From an uncultured Bacillota bacterium (lineage in GTDB: Bacteria; Bacillota_I; Bacilli_A; RF39; UBA660), in NCBI GenBank assembly GCA_958428295.1, contig CAUAFL010000009.1, positions 1 through 61,862 on the forward strand: DNA of 61,862 bases, read 5' to 3'. The notes below the pieces were generated by a model. That model was not told where the DNA came from. It ran no database searches and saw only the letters and a list, made by a program, of their open reading frames with translations. Shown here one piece after another: positions 41,279 through 50,387 of this stretch. Numbering within the stretch: position 1 is the first letter of the stretch; every line of letters begins with the position of its first letter. The position numbers and the translations under genes are program-made.

Positions 41279-42373
41279 TTGAACAAAAAGGTAGATTTGC
41301 CTTTAATCATTGCCGTAATACTATTAATATTGTTCGGACTTGTAATGATTTATTCTGCTTCCAGTATTTGGGCAGAATATAAGTTTCATGATAGTTTCCA
41401 CTATGTGAAACAACAAGCATTATTCGCTGTCGCAGGGGTCATTTTAATGAATGCAATTAGTAAAATAGATTATAAGATCTATTTTAACAAGGCAAATATC
41501 ATATTAGGTATTTGTTTTTTATTACTTATTTTAGTCTTAATTCCCGGTATTGGAAGTGTTAGAAATGGAAGCCGTAGCTGGTTTGGAATCGGTCCGTTGG
41601 GCGTGCAACCTAGTGAATTTGCCAAATTAGCCATGATTATTTTTGCCAGTAAATATTTAAGTACTAGTAATAAATTCTTAAAGAGCTATAAAAAAGGAGT
41701 CTTCCCCATTCTAGGAATCGCCTGCTTATGTTTTGGGTTGATTATGTTACAACCAGATTTAGGTACTGGTTTAGTCTTAATGGTAACGGTAATAGCCCTT
41801 TTGTTTATTGCTGGTGTTAATATGAAATTTTTCTATGTGATGGGTCTAGTGGGCTTAATTGGCGTTGCCATATTAATTGTCATTGCCCCCTATCGGATGG
41901 ATCGTATTACTTCTTTTATTAATCCATGGGCAGATCCTCTAGGAACCGGCTTTCAAATGATTCAATCGATGTACGCTATTGGTCCTGGTGGTTTATTAGG
42001 ACAAGGCTTCCTAAACTCCCGACAGAAACATTTTTATCTTCCGGAGCCACAAACTGACTTTATCTTCTCTATTATCAGTGAAGAATTTGGTGTAGTAGGA
42101 TCTTTTATCGTCTGTGGTTTATTTTTAATCGTTTTATATCGTGGGATAAAGATTGCTTTAAAGGCAAACAATCTATTTGCTAAGTATCTATCTTTTGGAA
42201 TGATTTTTCAAATGATTTTCCAGGCCTCCATGAATTTATGTGTTGTCATCGGTCTCATCCCAGTCACTGGGGTTACCCTCCCTTTCCTTAGTTATGGTGG
42301 GAGTAGTCTATTAATTAGTATGATTAGTATTGGTATTTTACTAAATATCTCTCGAAAGGACCCCGTTACGTAG
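41279..42373 (+). CDS. ftsW: SEDS glycosyltransferase FtsW (SpoVE/RodA family)
   Basis: A 364-aa polytopic protein with about ten helices and the SEDS motifs: RSWFGIGPLGVQPSEFAKL, NPWADPLGTGFQ, IISEEFGVVGS and GVTLPFLSYGGSSLL. It polymerises lipid II with a class B PBP partner. Adjacency to mraY favours FtsW over RodA; SpoVE is also possible in a sporulation-type genome. The start is TTG at 41279, with AAAGGTGATG upstream. The probable PBP partner is encoded at 44033-45946. Confidence 0.9.
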   Translation: MNKKVDLPLIIAVILLILFGLVMIYSASSIWAEYKFHDSFHYVKQQALFAVAGVILMNAISKIDYKIYFNKANIILGICFLLLILVLIPGIGSVRNGSRSWFGIGPLGVQPSEFAKLAMIIFASKYLSTSNKFLKSYKKGVFPILGIACLCFGLIMLQPDLGTGLVLMVTVIALLFIAGVNMKFFYVMGLVGLIGVAILIVIAPYRMDRITSFINPWADPLGTGFQMIQSMYAIGPGGLLGQGFLNSRQKHFYLPEPQTDFIFSIISEEFGVVGSFIVCGLFLIVLYRGIKIALKANNLFAKYLSFGMIFQMIFQASMNLCVVIGLIPVTGVTLPFLSYGGSSLLISMISIGILLNISRKDPVT

Positions 42374-42520
42374 TGGAGGTTGCTTTTATTAAATCATTTC
42401 TAAGTGCATGGAGATGTAATTACTACCAAAAATTTTCCAAAGAAAAAGGGCCTAATCGATACCTTTTTTGTTTTTATAGACTCTATTTTTTCTTTAGCCA
42501 CTTTTTATCTAAGATCAGCC

Positions 42521-42551
42521 AAAAGAAAAGTTGCCTAAGCAACTATTTATT
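42521..42551. terminator. Bidirectional terminator between ftsW and the SPFH gene
   Basis: AGTTGC (42529-42534) pairs with GCAACT (42539-42544); A/T-rich flanks on both sides. The 42374-42520 stretch has only a low-complexity open frame that I do not accept as a gene. Confidence 0.7.
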
Positions 42552-43473
42552 TTTCTTCTTTTTTAGGATGTTCTTTTTTTGGTGGGACAGGAGGCTGAGG
42601 AGCTAACATCTCCCCCAAAACTGTTCCCGCCGTAGCAAGGTTTTGTAATTGAGAAGGAACAATAATTTTGGTGGCTTGTCCTTTCGCTACTTCTACCATT
42701 GCTTCATAACTTTTCAAAGCTAAGTTAAATTGATCGGGAGCAGCTTTCCGTAACACTTCTATTCCTTTTGCGGTTGCTTCTTGAATTGTCAAAATAGCTT
42801 CAGCTTCTCCTAAGGCTTCACGAATTTGTGACTCTCGTTTAGCATCAGCTCGTAAAATAGCACTTTCTTTTTCTCCCTCGGCAATGAGGATCGCTGCCTT
42901 TTTCTCTCCTTCTGCTCGTAAAATAGATTCACGACGTTCCCGTTCTGCTCGCATTTGCTTTTCCATAGCTTCTTGAATGTCTCGAGGGGGAATAATGTTC
43001 TTTACCTCTACACGATTGACTTTAATTCCCCAAGGATCCGTAGCTTCATCTAAAATAGCCCGCATTTTTGTATTAATGATATCACGGGAAGTCAAAGTCT
43101 CATCTAGTTCCAAATCCCCGATAATATTTCTTAACGTAGTAGCCGTTAAATTCTCAATAGCACTAATGGGATTATCTACTCCATAGGTGTATAATTTAGG
43201 GTCTGTAATTTGGAAATAGACAACAGTATCGATTTGCATTGTTACGTTGTCTTTGGTAATTACGGGCTGTGGAGCGAAATCTTTGACAATTTCCTTTAAC
43301 GTTACATCTTGGGCAATCCGATCGATAAATGGAACTACATAGTGAGGTCCTGTTTGTAAAGTTTTATAGTAACTTCCCAACCGTTCTACTACTTTGGCTC
43401 TTGATTGCGGAATAATCTTAATTCCTAGAATAATAATCAACAAAATAACAATTAAAATAATTAAAAACCACAT
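42547..43473 (-). CDS. SPFH/band 7 (stomatin/QmcA-type) membrane-scaffold protein
   Basis: A 308-aa protein. One N-terminal transmembrane helix; the SPFH domain with VVERLGSYYKTLQTGPH, DNVTMQIDTVVYFQITDP and WGIKVNRVEVKNI; a long Glu/Ala-rich coiled coil (REAERERRES, EGEKKAAILIAEGE); a Pro-rich tail. It oligomerises on the membrane and organises microdomains or controls membrane proteases. AAGGAGG precedes the ATG. It lies one base after an NfeD gene, the classical pairing. Confidence 0.93.
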   Translation of the reverse strand: MWFLIILIVILLIIILGIKIIPQSRAKVVERLGSYYKTLQTGPHYVVPFIDRIAQDVTLKEIVKDFAPQPVITKDNVTMQIDTVVYFQITDPKLYTYGVDNPISAIENLTATTLRNIIGDLELDETLTSRDIINTKMRAILDEATDPWGIKVNRVEVKNIIPPRDIQEAMEKQMRAERERRESILRAEGEKKAAILIAEGEKESAILRADAKRESQIREALGEAEAILTIQEATAKGIEVLRKAAPDQFNLALKSYEAMVEVAKGQATKIIVPSQLQNLATAGTVLGEMLAPQPPVPPKKEHPKKEEK

Positions 43474-43474
43474 A

Positions 43475-43906
43475 TTATTTTTCCTCCTTTAATGCTTTTG
43501 GTTTCACTTTTAATTTTACGCCTTCAATGGCTAAAATTTCCACTTTTTTTCCCACTTCAATTATCTCTTCGGCAAGCGCTGTCCAATGTTTGCCATCCAC
43601 TTTTACTTCACCACCCTCTAGCGGTGTAATCTTTTTTGTCACCAGGCCAGTTTTGCCAATGCTGCGATCGAGGTTTGTGGGAATTACTTGTTTGTTTCTC
43701 ACTTTACGAACAAACGGTCTGGTAACAAGGAGACTTAAAAAACTAACAGCTACAAAAACACTTAATTGAACGATATGGTTATCACTTATTAAGGAACTTA
43801 GGCAAGCAATAAGAGCTCCTAAACTAAACCAGATACTGATGAGGTTAATTGTTACTAGTTCTAATAAGGCTAAAACGACAAACAAAGCAAACCACATCCA
43901 AGTCAT
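43475..43906 (-). CDS. NfeD-like membrane protein
   Basis: A 143-aa protein with three to four N-terminal helices and a C-terminal OB-fold domain (LVTKKITPLEGGEVKVDGKHWTA region and VGKKVEILAIEGVKLKV). NfeD1b-type proteins act with SPFH partners. Start at 43906 because AAGGAAG lies just upstream and the family begins here; the longer frame covers intergenic DNA divergent to the PBP gene. Probably co-transcribed with the SPFH gene. Confidence 0.88.
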   Translation of the reverse strand: MTWMWFALFVVLALLELVTINLISIWFSLGALIACLSSLISDNHIVQLSVFVAVSFLSLLVTRPFVRKVRNKQVIPTNLDRSIGKTGLVTKKITPLEGGEVKVDGKHWTALAEEIIEVGKKVEILAIEGVKLKVKPKALKEEK

Positions 43907-44032
43907 ATACTTCACTTCCTTTCTACCATTATACTGAATTTCTTTGGAAAATACTATCTTTTTCAAGTATTTTGTCGTTTTTTCAGCAGTCTTTTTAGCC
44001 TTTTGGAGCATAGACTAGAGTGAATATAGGTG

Positions 44033-45946
44033 ATGAAAGTGTTTGTCAAGAAAATTGATAGTCGAATGAAAGTAATCTTACTAATTTTTGTCTTATTATT
44101 AATACTTATTGTTTTGCGTGTATTTTATGTGCAAATCATCGATTATAAAAAATTATCAGACTTAGCAAGTGATTTATGGAGTCGTAACTTGCCGATTGAA
44201 GCCAATCGGGGGCAAATTTTAGATCGTAATGGCGTTGTATTAGCCGATAATTTAACTACTACTTCTTTAGTACTGGTACCTAATCAAATTAAAAACAAGA
44301 AAGAAGTAACGACCAAACTAGCTGAAATTTTAAATATTAGTTTTGACGAAATGAAAGAACATGTTTATAAAAAAACTTCTATTGAACGAGTCCATCCAGA
44401 AGGTAGACGGTTAAGTTATGAGGTGGCTGATAAAATTGAAGCGCTGCACTTTGATGGGGTTTACTTAGTGAAGGAAGCCAAGCGTAATTATCCTTATGGC
44501 AGCCTCTTGGCCCATGTTTTAGGTTATGTAGGAATTGATAATCAAGGGTTATCAGGGTTAGAACTACAATATGATGATTATTTAACAGGCGAAGCAGGCG
44601 CTATTAAGTATTTTTCAGATGCCAAAGGAAATAAACTCGAATTAAATGATGTCTACATCAAACCCCAAGATGGTATGAATTTACAATTGACGATTGATAT
44701 TAATATTCAAAAATCTCTGGAACGGGAACTTGATAATGTGATGGATATGTTCGACCCTGATATGGCATTAGCAGTTGTGATGGATCCTAATACGGGAGAA
44801 GTTTTAGGGATGAGTTCAAGACCAAATTTTGATCCTAATAACTATAAAAATTACTCGACAGAAGTCTTGAGTCGCAATTTACCTATTTGGGCAACCTATG
44901 AACCAGGATCTACTCAAAAAATTGTCACTACGGCGGCAGCCGTAGAAGAAAATGTCATCGATTTATATAAGGATCATTTTCACGATAGCGGTTCTGTCCA
45001 GGTCGATGGTGCGCGCATTAAGTGTTGGAAAGCCGGTGGCCATGGTGATCAAACATTTTTGCAAGTATTACAGAATTCTTGTAACCCAGGATTTGTTAAA
45101 ATGGGCCAATTACTAGGGAAAGAAACATTATTTTCCTATCTTGATAAATTTGGATTTGGCAGTAAAACAGGCATTGACTTAAATGGCGAAGGCGAAGGAA
45201 TTATCTTTCCGTTATCAAAAGTTGGTAATGTCGAATTAGCAACGACTGCATTTGGACAAGGAATTAGTGTTACTCCGATTCAACAAATTACAGCGATTTC
45301 AGCCGTTTTAAATGGTGGAAATCTCTATCAGCCCTATGTCTTAAAAAATATATTGGAACCAGAAACAGGAAATGTAATGTATCAAAATAATAAAAAATTG
45401 GTCCGAAAAACTATCAGTGAAAAAACCAGCAGTACGATGCGTTATGCCCTAGAAAGCGTCGTTGCTTTAGGTGGTGGGAAAGCCGCCTATATTGATGGTT
45501 ATCGGATTGGTGGCAAAACAGGAACGGCTCAAAAAGTAGAAAATGGGGCCTATCTCGTTAATAACTACATCATGTCGTTTGTAGGTATTGTTCCTAGTAA
45601 TGATCCCGAAGCAGTATTGTATATTGCTATTGATAACCCTAAGAATACGGCACTTTTGTCAAGCTATACTACGACCCCTATTGCTAGACGAATTTTACTG
45701 GACATTATTGATAGTTTAGGGATCCAAAAACAGGAAGGTGGTATTGAAAAGGATTGGGAGTGGACAGACAAAGTGTACTATGACGTTCCAGATGTAGTAG
45801 GAAAAACACCAAAAGAGGCAAAGGAATTATTAGAGCACTTTGCTTTGGAATACGCTGGTAGTGGAGAACATATCATTAGTCAATCTCCAGAAAAAGGACA
45901 ACGAATAGAAGAAGGTAGTACAATTAAGCTATTATTAGGCGAATAA
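44033..45946 (+). CDS. Class B penicillin-binding protein (SpoVD/PBP2B-type) with PASTA domain
   Basis: A 637-aa protein. One N-terminal helix; dimerisation domain with RGQILDRNGVVLA and RNYPYGSLLAHVLGYVG; transpeptidase with catalytic Ser at about 293 (EPGSTQK), the SxN motif QNSCNPGF and GGKTGTAQK; one C-terminal PASTA domain (DVPDVVGKTPKEAKELL). It cross-links peptidoglycan with a SEDS partner. One PASTA repeat and layout fit SpoVD or a division PBP; the two cannot be separated by eye. The upstream GTG at 44030 overlaps the ribosome region. It is near mraY and ftsW, but the SPFH/NfeD pair intervenes on the other strand. Confidence 0.92.
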   Translation: MKVFVKKIDSRMKVILLIFVLLLILIVLRVFYVQIIDYKKLSDLASDLWSRNLPIEANRGQILDRNGVVLADNLTTTSLVLVPNQIKNKKEVTTKLAEILNISFDEMKEHVYKKTSIERVHPEGRRLSYEVADKIEALHFDGVYLVKEAKRNYPYGSLLAHVLGYVGIDNQGLSGLELQYDDYLTGEAGAIKYFSDAKGNKLELNDVYIKPQDGMNLQLTIDINIQKSLERELDNVMDMFDPDMALAVVMDPNTGEVLGMSSRPNFDPNNYKNYSTEVLSRNLPIWATYEPGSTQKIVTTAAAVEENVIDLYKDHFHDSGSVQVDGARIKCWKAGGHGDQTFLQVLQNSCNPGFVKMGQLLGKETLFSYLDKFGFGSKTGIDLNGEGEGIIFPLSKVGNVELATTAFGQGISVTPIQQITAISAVLNGGNLYQPYVLKNILEPETGNVMYQNNKKLVRKTISEKTSSTMRYALESVVALGGGKAAYIDGYRIGGKTGTAQKVENGAYLVNNYIMSFVGIVPSNDPEAVLYIAIDNPKNTALLSSYTTTPIARRILLDIIDSLGIQKQEGGIEKDWEWTDKVYYDVPDVVGKTPKEAKELLEHFALEYAGSGEHIISQSPEKGQRIEEGSTIKLLLGE

Positions 45947-45976
45947 AAACGACGGTTCAATACCAATCGTTTTTTT
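45945..45976. terminator. Bidirectional terminator between the PBP and ProX-like genes
   Basis: AAAAACGA (45945-45952) pairs with TCGTTTTT (45967-45974) with a T run to 45976; it touches the stop codons of both convergent genes. Confidence 0.75.
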
Positions 45977-45977
45977 G

Positions 45978-46574
45978 CTATTTGACAAACCTTTTCACAG
46001 ATTCGCTATTGGTGATAGTATGGGATGATTTTTTTTCTGGGATATGAATTACTTGAGCCATTCTGTGGATTGCCGTTAAAAAATGAAACATTTGAGGTGG
46101 CTTTATAAAAAGACTCATTCCATTATAAAGCGGATGAAAAGCTAAAAATTTTTTTGAAAGCAAAGAAGCATCAATAATAGGCTCTATCTGTTGTTGCTGA
46201 TCATAAATCATATTAAATAAGGACACATTTCCAGGGGTTGTTTTTAACACTTCCTGCATCGTGGCCGCATCAACAAATGTTAATTTTTGAGCAAATAAAA
46301 GAGGTCGTAAAGCGGCTAAATCCACTTGTTTACTAGCATCGACAATAATTAAAAAAAATCGTTCATTTCCCTTCCGTTCTTTTACTAATAAATTCTTACA
46401 GATACTATACTCTTCTCCTAAATAATAGTGAAAACGTTCATAGTAATGAAAAGACTCTACACAACTACTTACTTCTTTATGCTTAATACACCATTCATAT
46501 TGTACACCATGATTTTGCAAATAATTGCAAAACTGCTGCGCTTTCTCAATTTTTTTTCTTTGTTCTTCCATCAT
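45978..46574 (-). CDS. YbaK/ProX-family aminoacyl-tRNA deacylase
   Basis: A 198-aa protein. The core matches trans-editing deacylases of the YbaK/PrdX group: the conserved lysine in CKNLLVKERKG, FFLIIVDASKQVDL, LTFVDAATMQEVL, the TTPGNVSLFNMI loop and FHPLYNGMSLFI. PrdX hydrolyses Ala-tRNA-Pro; related members act on Cys-, Ser- or Thr-charged tRNAs. A full T-box leader lies directly upstream. Its specifier and discriminator pairing do not fit tRNA-Pro (see findings), so the tRNA served may differ. AGGTGGA precedes the ATG. A short extra C-terminal tail (IHIPEKKSSH) follows the domain. Confidence 0.8.
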   Translation of the reverse strand: MMEEQRKKIEKAQQFCNYLQNHGVQYEWCIKHKEVSSCVESFHYYERFHYYLGEEYSICKNLLVKERKGNERFFLIIVDASKQVDLAALRPLLFAQKLTFVDAATMQEVLKTTPGNVSLFNMIYDQQQQIEPIIDASLLSKKFLAFHPLYNGMSLFIKPPQMFHFLTAIHRMAQVIHIPEKKSSHTITNSESVKRFVK

Positions 46575-46593
46575 TTTTTTCCACCTTTCTATA

Positions 46594-46862
46594 CAAAAAG
46601 ACTAGTCTTCTTCCCTACTATGGGACGAAACTAGTCTTTCCGCGGTGCCACCCAATTTATCATAAAAACATTATGATCACTTTCGATTCCAACAAATCTA
46701 GTATCTGTTAACGAATTACCATCCGGCCTTATCTACTAAGAATTTTTCTGTTCAACAGGCAACTCTGAAGTGTTCTTTCTATAACCTACTTCTCTAGGTT
46801 CCACCTATCCCAAAGTCTCTTTGTAAGTACCTGTTATATACTTTTCTTCTTCAACGTTATTA
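46594..46862 (-). promoter_or_regulatory. T-box leader of the ProX-like gene
   Basis: On the minus strand: AGTA loop side, AAAGAGAC bulge region, GGTGGAACC-containing Stem I, GAAAGAACACTTCAGAGTT with probable specifier AAC (46774-46772, Asn), the T-box GGGTGGCACCGCGG (46653-46640), and a terminator AAAGACTAGT/ACTAGTCTTT (46639-46597). The variable T-box base is C, which selects a tRNA with G73 (Asn, Asp, Gln, Ser or Trp types), not tRNA-Pro or tRNA-Ala (A73). T-box itself is certain; the specifier call is moderate. Confidence 0.9.
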
Positions 46863-46867
46863 GTTTT

Positions 46868-46897
46868 ATAATAGTTTATCATATGCCAAAATGTCAA
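46868..46897 (-). promoter_or_regulatory. Promoter of the T-box/ProX-like transcript
   Basis: TTGACA (46897-46892) and TATTAT (46873-46868) on the minus strand, 18-base spacing, just after the topA stop. Confidence 0.75.
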
Positions 46898-46914
46898 GAT
46901 TTTTATAGCTATTT

Positions 46915-48945
46915 TTAATTCGTTTCTTTGACATATTCACAATGACTACATTTTATTTGTTTTCCATGCTCTACTAATACCTGTTGACACTTAGGACATT
47001 TTTCCTTTAAAGGCTTATCCCAAAAGGCAACTTTACATTTTGGATAATTGCTGCAACCGTAGAATGTTTTTCCTCTTCTGGTTTTACGTTCTAAAATTTT
47101 GCCATCACAATTAGGACAATCCAGAACCTCCACTACCTGCTTTTCTTCTTTTTTAATATATTTACACTCGGGATAATTACTACATGCTGTGAACTCCCCA
47201 TAACGGCCACTTCTGATGACTAATGGATTGCCACAAGTAGGACATAGCTCCCCTGTTGTTTGCGCCTCTTTTTTATCCATATCATGAAATGCCTTCTCTA
47301 CCCGTGGCTCAAAAATATCATAAAATTCTTTTAACACTTCATTCCAAACTAATGCACCATCGGCAATTTTATCGAGATCTTCTTCCATGACTCTCGTATA
47401 TTCAACATTAATAATATCCGCAAAAAACTCTTGTAGTTTATCGGTTGTTTCAATTCCCATCTCTGTGGGTTTGAATTTCTTATCTTCAACGGTTACATAA
47501 GCCCGTTCTTTTAAGGTGTCCATCGTCTTAGCATAAGTACTTGGACGTCCAATGCCCAACTCCTCCATCTCTTTGATAAGTTTAGCTTCACTATACCGCG
47601 CCGGTGGCTTTGTAAAATGCTGCTCACTAACAATCTCATTGGCTTGATAACTATGACCTTCTATCAAGTCAGGAACAATTTTATCCTCATTACTTTCATA
47701 GTCACCATAGACTTTTAAATAGCCATCAAATAGTAGCACACTACCAGTGGTTTTAAACTGATAGTCTCGATTATCAAAAATAATCGTTGTTTGATTCATT
47801 TTTGCATCCTTCATCAAACTCGCTAGCGCTCGATGATAAATTAATCGATATAATTTATATTCATCACTACTTAGATATGGTTTCATCTGTTGTGGTGTTC
47901 GTAAAATACTCGTTGGGCGAATGGCTTCGTGGGCATCCTGAACATTTTCTTTTTTCTTACTACTTTTTTGGTGTCCAATATAGTTTTTTCCATAGTGTTG
48001 TTCAATATAATGATAGCTACTGCCAATAAATTCATCAGAAAGACGAATAGAATCGGTACGCATATAAGTAATTAATCCCACAGTTTCATTTTCAAGATCA
48101 ATTCCTTCATAAAGTTTCTGGGCTAAAGACATCGTCTTTTTGGCGGGAAATCCCAACTTAGTAGAGGCTTCTTGTTGTAACGTAGACGTAATAAAAGGAG
48201 CTTTACTCTTGCGAGATCGTTCTTTTTTCTCAACACTTTCTACTGTAAAATCTTTCCCCAAAGCTGCTAAAATCTTAGTTACCACCTCTTCATTGGGTAG
48301 TTCAATATCTTCGTGCTTATATTGATAAAGATCCGCCTCATATTGATCAAAAATAGCAGTAATACTCCAATATTCTTCTGGGATAAAAGCCTCTATCTCA
48401 CGTTCCCGATCAACAATTAATTTTAAAGCTACACTTTGTACCCGTCCAGCACTTTTAGCTTTTATCTTAGATTGTAACAATTTCGAAAGACGAAAACCGA
48501 TAATTCGGTCTAAAATACGCCTAGTTTCTTGACTTTTCACTAAATCTTGATCAATTTTTCCGGGATGTTTGATGGCTTCTAACACTTTATCTTTGGTAAT
48601 TTCATGAAATAAAACACGGTCATACTCTGTATCTTTAATCCCTAATGCTTCTTTTAAGTGCCATGAAATCGCTTCTCCTTCTCGATCAGGGTCGGTTGCC
48701 AAAAGAATATGATCACTATTTTTTACTTCTTTTTTTAATTCGGTAATTAACTTTTTCTTCCCACTTAAAGGAACATAATTAGGTTGAAAACCAGCCTCAA
48801 TATCCACTCCTAAACCTAATTTTCCACTTGTTGCTAAATCACGAATATGTCCTTTACTGGAAACCACATGATACTCTGTTCCTAAATATTTTTCTATGGT
48901 TTTACTTTTACTAGGACTTTCGACAATGACTAAATTCTTACTCAC
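46915..48945 (-). CDS. topA: DNA topoisomerase I
   Basis: A 676-aa type IA topoisomerase. TOPRIM domain with NLVIVESPSKSKTIEKYLG and DPDREGEAISWHL; catalytic tyrosine in ITYMRTDS; RPTSILRTP and PPARYSEAKLIKEMEE; three C-terminal zinc ribbons (four-Cys sets starting CPTCG, CPNCD and CPKCQ). It relaxes negative supercoils. GGAGGG is spaced best for a GTG start at 48945; a TTG one codon upstream is possible. rnhB lies 23 bases upstream on the same strand, so the two R-loop-limiting enzymes may be co-transcribed. Confidence 0.97.
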   Translation of the reverse strand: MSKNLVIVESPSKSKTIEKYLGTEYHVVSSKGHIRDLATSGKLGLGVDIEAGFQPNYVPLSGKKKLITELKKEVKNSDHILLATDPDREGEAISWHLKEALGIKDTEYDRVLFHEITKDKVLEAIKHPGKIDQDLVKSQETRRILDRIIGFRLSKLLQSKIKAKSAGRVQSVALKLIVDREREIEAFIPEEYWSITAIFDQYEADLYQYKHEDIELPNEEVVTKILAALGKDFTVESVEKKERSRKSKAPFITSTLQQEASTKLGFPAKKTMSLAQKLYEGIDLENETVGLITYMRTDSIRLSDEFIGSSYHYIEQHYGKNYIGHQKSSKKKENVQDAHEAIRPTSILRTPQQMKPYLSSDEYKLYRLIYHRALASLMKDAKMNQTTIIFDNRDYQFKTTGSVLLFDGYLKVYGDYESNEDKIVPDLIEGHSYQANEIVSEQHFTKPPARYSEAKLIKEMEELGIGRPSTYAKTMDTLKERAYVTVEDKKFKPTEMGIETTDKLQEFFADIINVEYTRVMEEDLDKIADGALVWNEVLKEFYDIFEPRVEKAFHDMDKKEAQTTGELCPTCGNPLVIRSGRYGEFTACSNYPECKYIKKEEKQVVEVLDCPNCDGKILERKTRRGKTFYGCSNYPKCKVAFWDKPLKEKCPKCQQVLVEHGKQIKCSHCEYVKETN

Positions 48946-48968
48946 CAAAATCCCTCCTCTTTCTCCAT

Positions 48969-49595
48969 TTATACGCTAGTTTGCGCTTTTTTGTCAAGTT
49001 GCTCTTTGACTGGTCCATAACTTTTGCGATGTTCCTCTAGAATGCCATACGTCGCAAGGGCCCTCAAATGCTTTTTCGTTGGATACCCCTTATTATTTTT
49101 AAAATCATACATTGGATACTGGCGGTCTAATTCTATCATCATATGATCTCTGGTTACTTTTGCAATCACACTGGCAGCTGAGATAGTAATACTTTTTAAA
49201 TCCCCTTTAATAATAGAAGTGCTAGGAATTTCTATATCTAATTTCATGGCATCAATTAAAACATGTTCTGGGGTTAGTGAGCAATTGGCGATCGCTTGTT
49301 TCATAGCTACTTTTGTTGCTTCGTAAATATTTATTTCATCGATCTTCTTTGCGTCAACCATCCCAATTCCAATAGCCAAGGCCTGTTCTTTAATTAACGG
49401 ATAAAGTTGTTCTCTTTTTTTCTCCGATAATTTTTTAGAATCTGTTAAGCCTGGCAACGCAAATGTCTCTGGTAAAATCACACAAGCACAGACCACCGGG
49501 CCAACTAAAGGCCCTCTTCCAACCTCATCAACCCCAGCAATCAAGGTGATTCCCTGCTTTCTTAATTGACGTTCATATTGATAATTATCGATCAT
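48969..49595 (-). CDS. rnhB: Ribonuclease HII
   Basis: A 208-aa RNase HII with GVDEVGRGPLVGPV (Asp-Glu pair), LTDSKKLSEKKRE, VLIDAMKLDI and the SVIAKVTRDHMM segment. It excises ribonucleotides from DNA. Start at 49595 because AAGGAG lies upstream; the longer frame overlaps the GDPD-like gene. Upstream of topA on the same strand. Confidence 0.96.
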   Translation of the reverse strand: MIDNYQYERQLRKQGITLIAGVDEVGRGPLVGPVVCACVILPETFALPGLTDSKKLSEKKREQLYPLIKEQALAIGIGMVDAKKIDEINIYEATKVAMKQAIANCSLTPEHVLIDAMKLDIEIPSTSIIKGDLKSITISAASVIAKVTRDHMMIELDRQYPMYDFKNNKGYPTKKHLRALATYGILEEHRKSYGPVKEQLDKKAQTSV

Positions 49596-49597
49596 AC

Positions 49598-50332
49598 TTA
49601 CTCCTTCTGTGGATAACAATGATTAAACATTAGGGAAAATAACCCTGAGTGATTGGTAATATACTGAAACTGTTCAGCAAAAGATAAGTCGGGATAATCT
49701 TCTACAATAAATTGTACCACTTTTGTCATTTGATCACAATTATCCATTTGAATCATCACTTCTTTTCCAATATCAATTTGTTGCTGTAAAATCTTCTTTT
49801 CTAGCATATCACTGGTAAAAACGTAAAAATCGACATCTACATAATTACTATTGTTAACATCTAACATCACGCCTACTTTAAAATTGGTAATCATTCTTTT
49901 TAAAACATATAACAGGTTATAGCTACTACTACATAAATATAGATGTAACTGCGGATATCTATCCACCACTTCTTTTACTAATCTTATATATTCCTCATTA
50001 TCTCTCACAATTTTTTGATATTGTTCAATCACTACGGCCTCATTTAAGGGTAACAAATTTAAAATGATTTTATGCTCGCTATCATGAAGCATTGCTAATG
50101 CTTCTTCTAGTAAGAAAACATCTAGAAATGAAATCTCATTTAAATCACTATTTTGAATTGTATTTAAAGTTGTTTGATTTGTTGATACGGGTGAAAAGAC
50201 TAATACCTTTTTGTCTTTAGTGATAATAATATCAAGCATTATTCCTGTAATCTCATAGCGAGTATTTCGTGCAATATCCATAAATTCCCGATTATTATAT
50301 AAGTTACTCTTATGGGCAATTATTTGCAGCAT
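49598..50332 (-). CDS. Degenerate glycerophosphodiester-phosphodiesterase-like protein
   Basis: A 244-aa soluble protein. The start IIAHKSNLYNNREF, then IMLDIIITKDKKVLVFSP, follows the GDPD/TIM-barrel pattern (AHRG..EN.., E-x-D..TkDg..V..HD). However, the catalytic Arg, the first Glu and the His-Asp pair are replaced (Lys, Met, Phe-Ser). So it is probably a catalytically inactive or changed relative, cytoplasmic. GGAAGG precedes the ATG. It ends two bases before rnhB begins and may be co-transcribed with it. Confidence in the fold is moderate. Confidence 0.55.
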   Translation of the reverse strand: MLQIIAHKSNLYNNREFMDIARNTRYEITGIMLDIIITKDKKVLVFSPVSTNQTTLNTIQNSDLNEISFLDVFLLEEALAMLHDSEHKIILNLLPLNEAVVIEQYQKIVRDNEEYIRLVKEVVDRYPQLHLYLCSSSYNLLYVLKRMITNFKVGVMLDVNNSNYVDVDFYVFTSDMLEKKILQQQIDIGKEVMIQMDNCDQMTKVVQFIVEDYPDLSFAEQFQYITNHSGLFSLMFNHCYPQKE

Positions 50333-50362
50333 ATGAAAACCTTCCTTTCATAATAAGAATAT

Positions 50363-50387
50363 GAAAAAAGGCTTCTTAATTTGCCTT
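50363..50387 (-). terminator. Terminator after yqeY
   Basis: On the minus strand AAGGC (50387-50383) pairs with GCCTT (50372-50368), then TTTTTC. It overlaps the yqeY stop codon. Confidence 0.6.

Noticed and set aside
42373..42606. A 77-aa plus-strand frame after ftsW rich in Phe, Tyr and Ser
   Set aside because: No ribosome site, low-complexity composition, overlaps a terminator and the end of the SPFH gene on the other strand.
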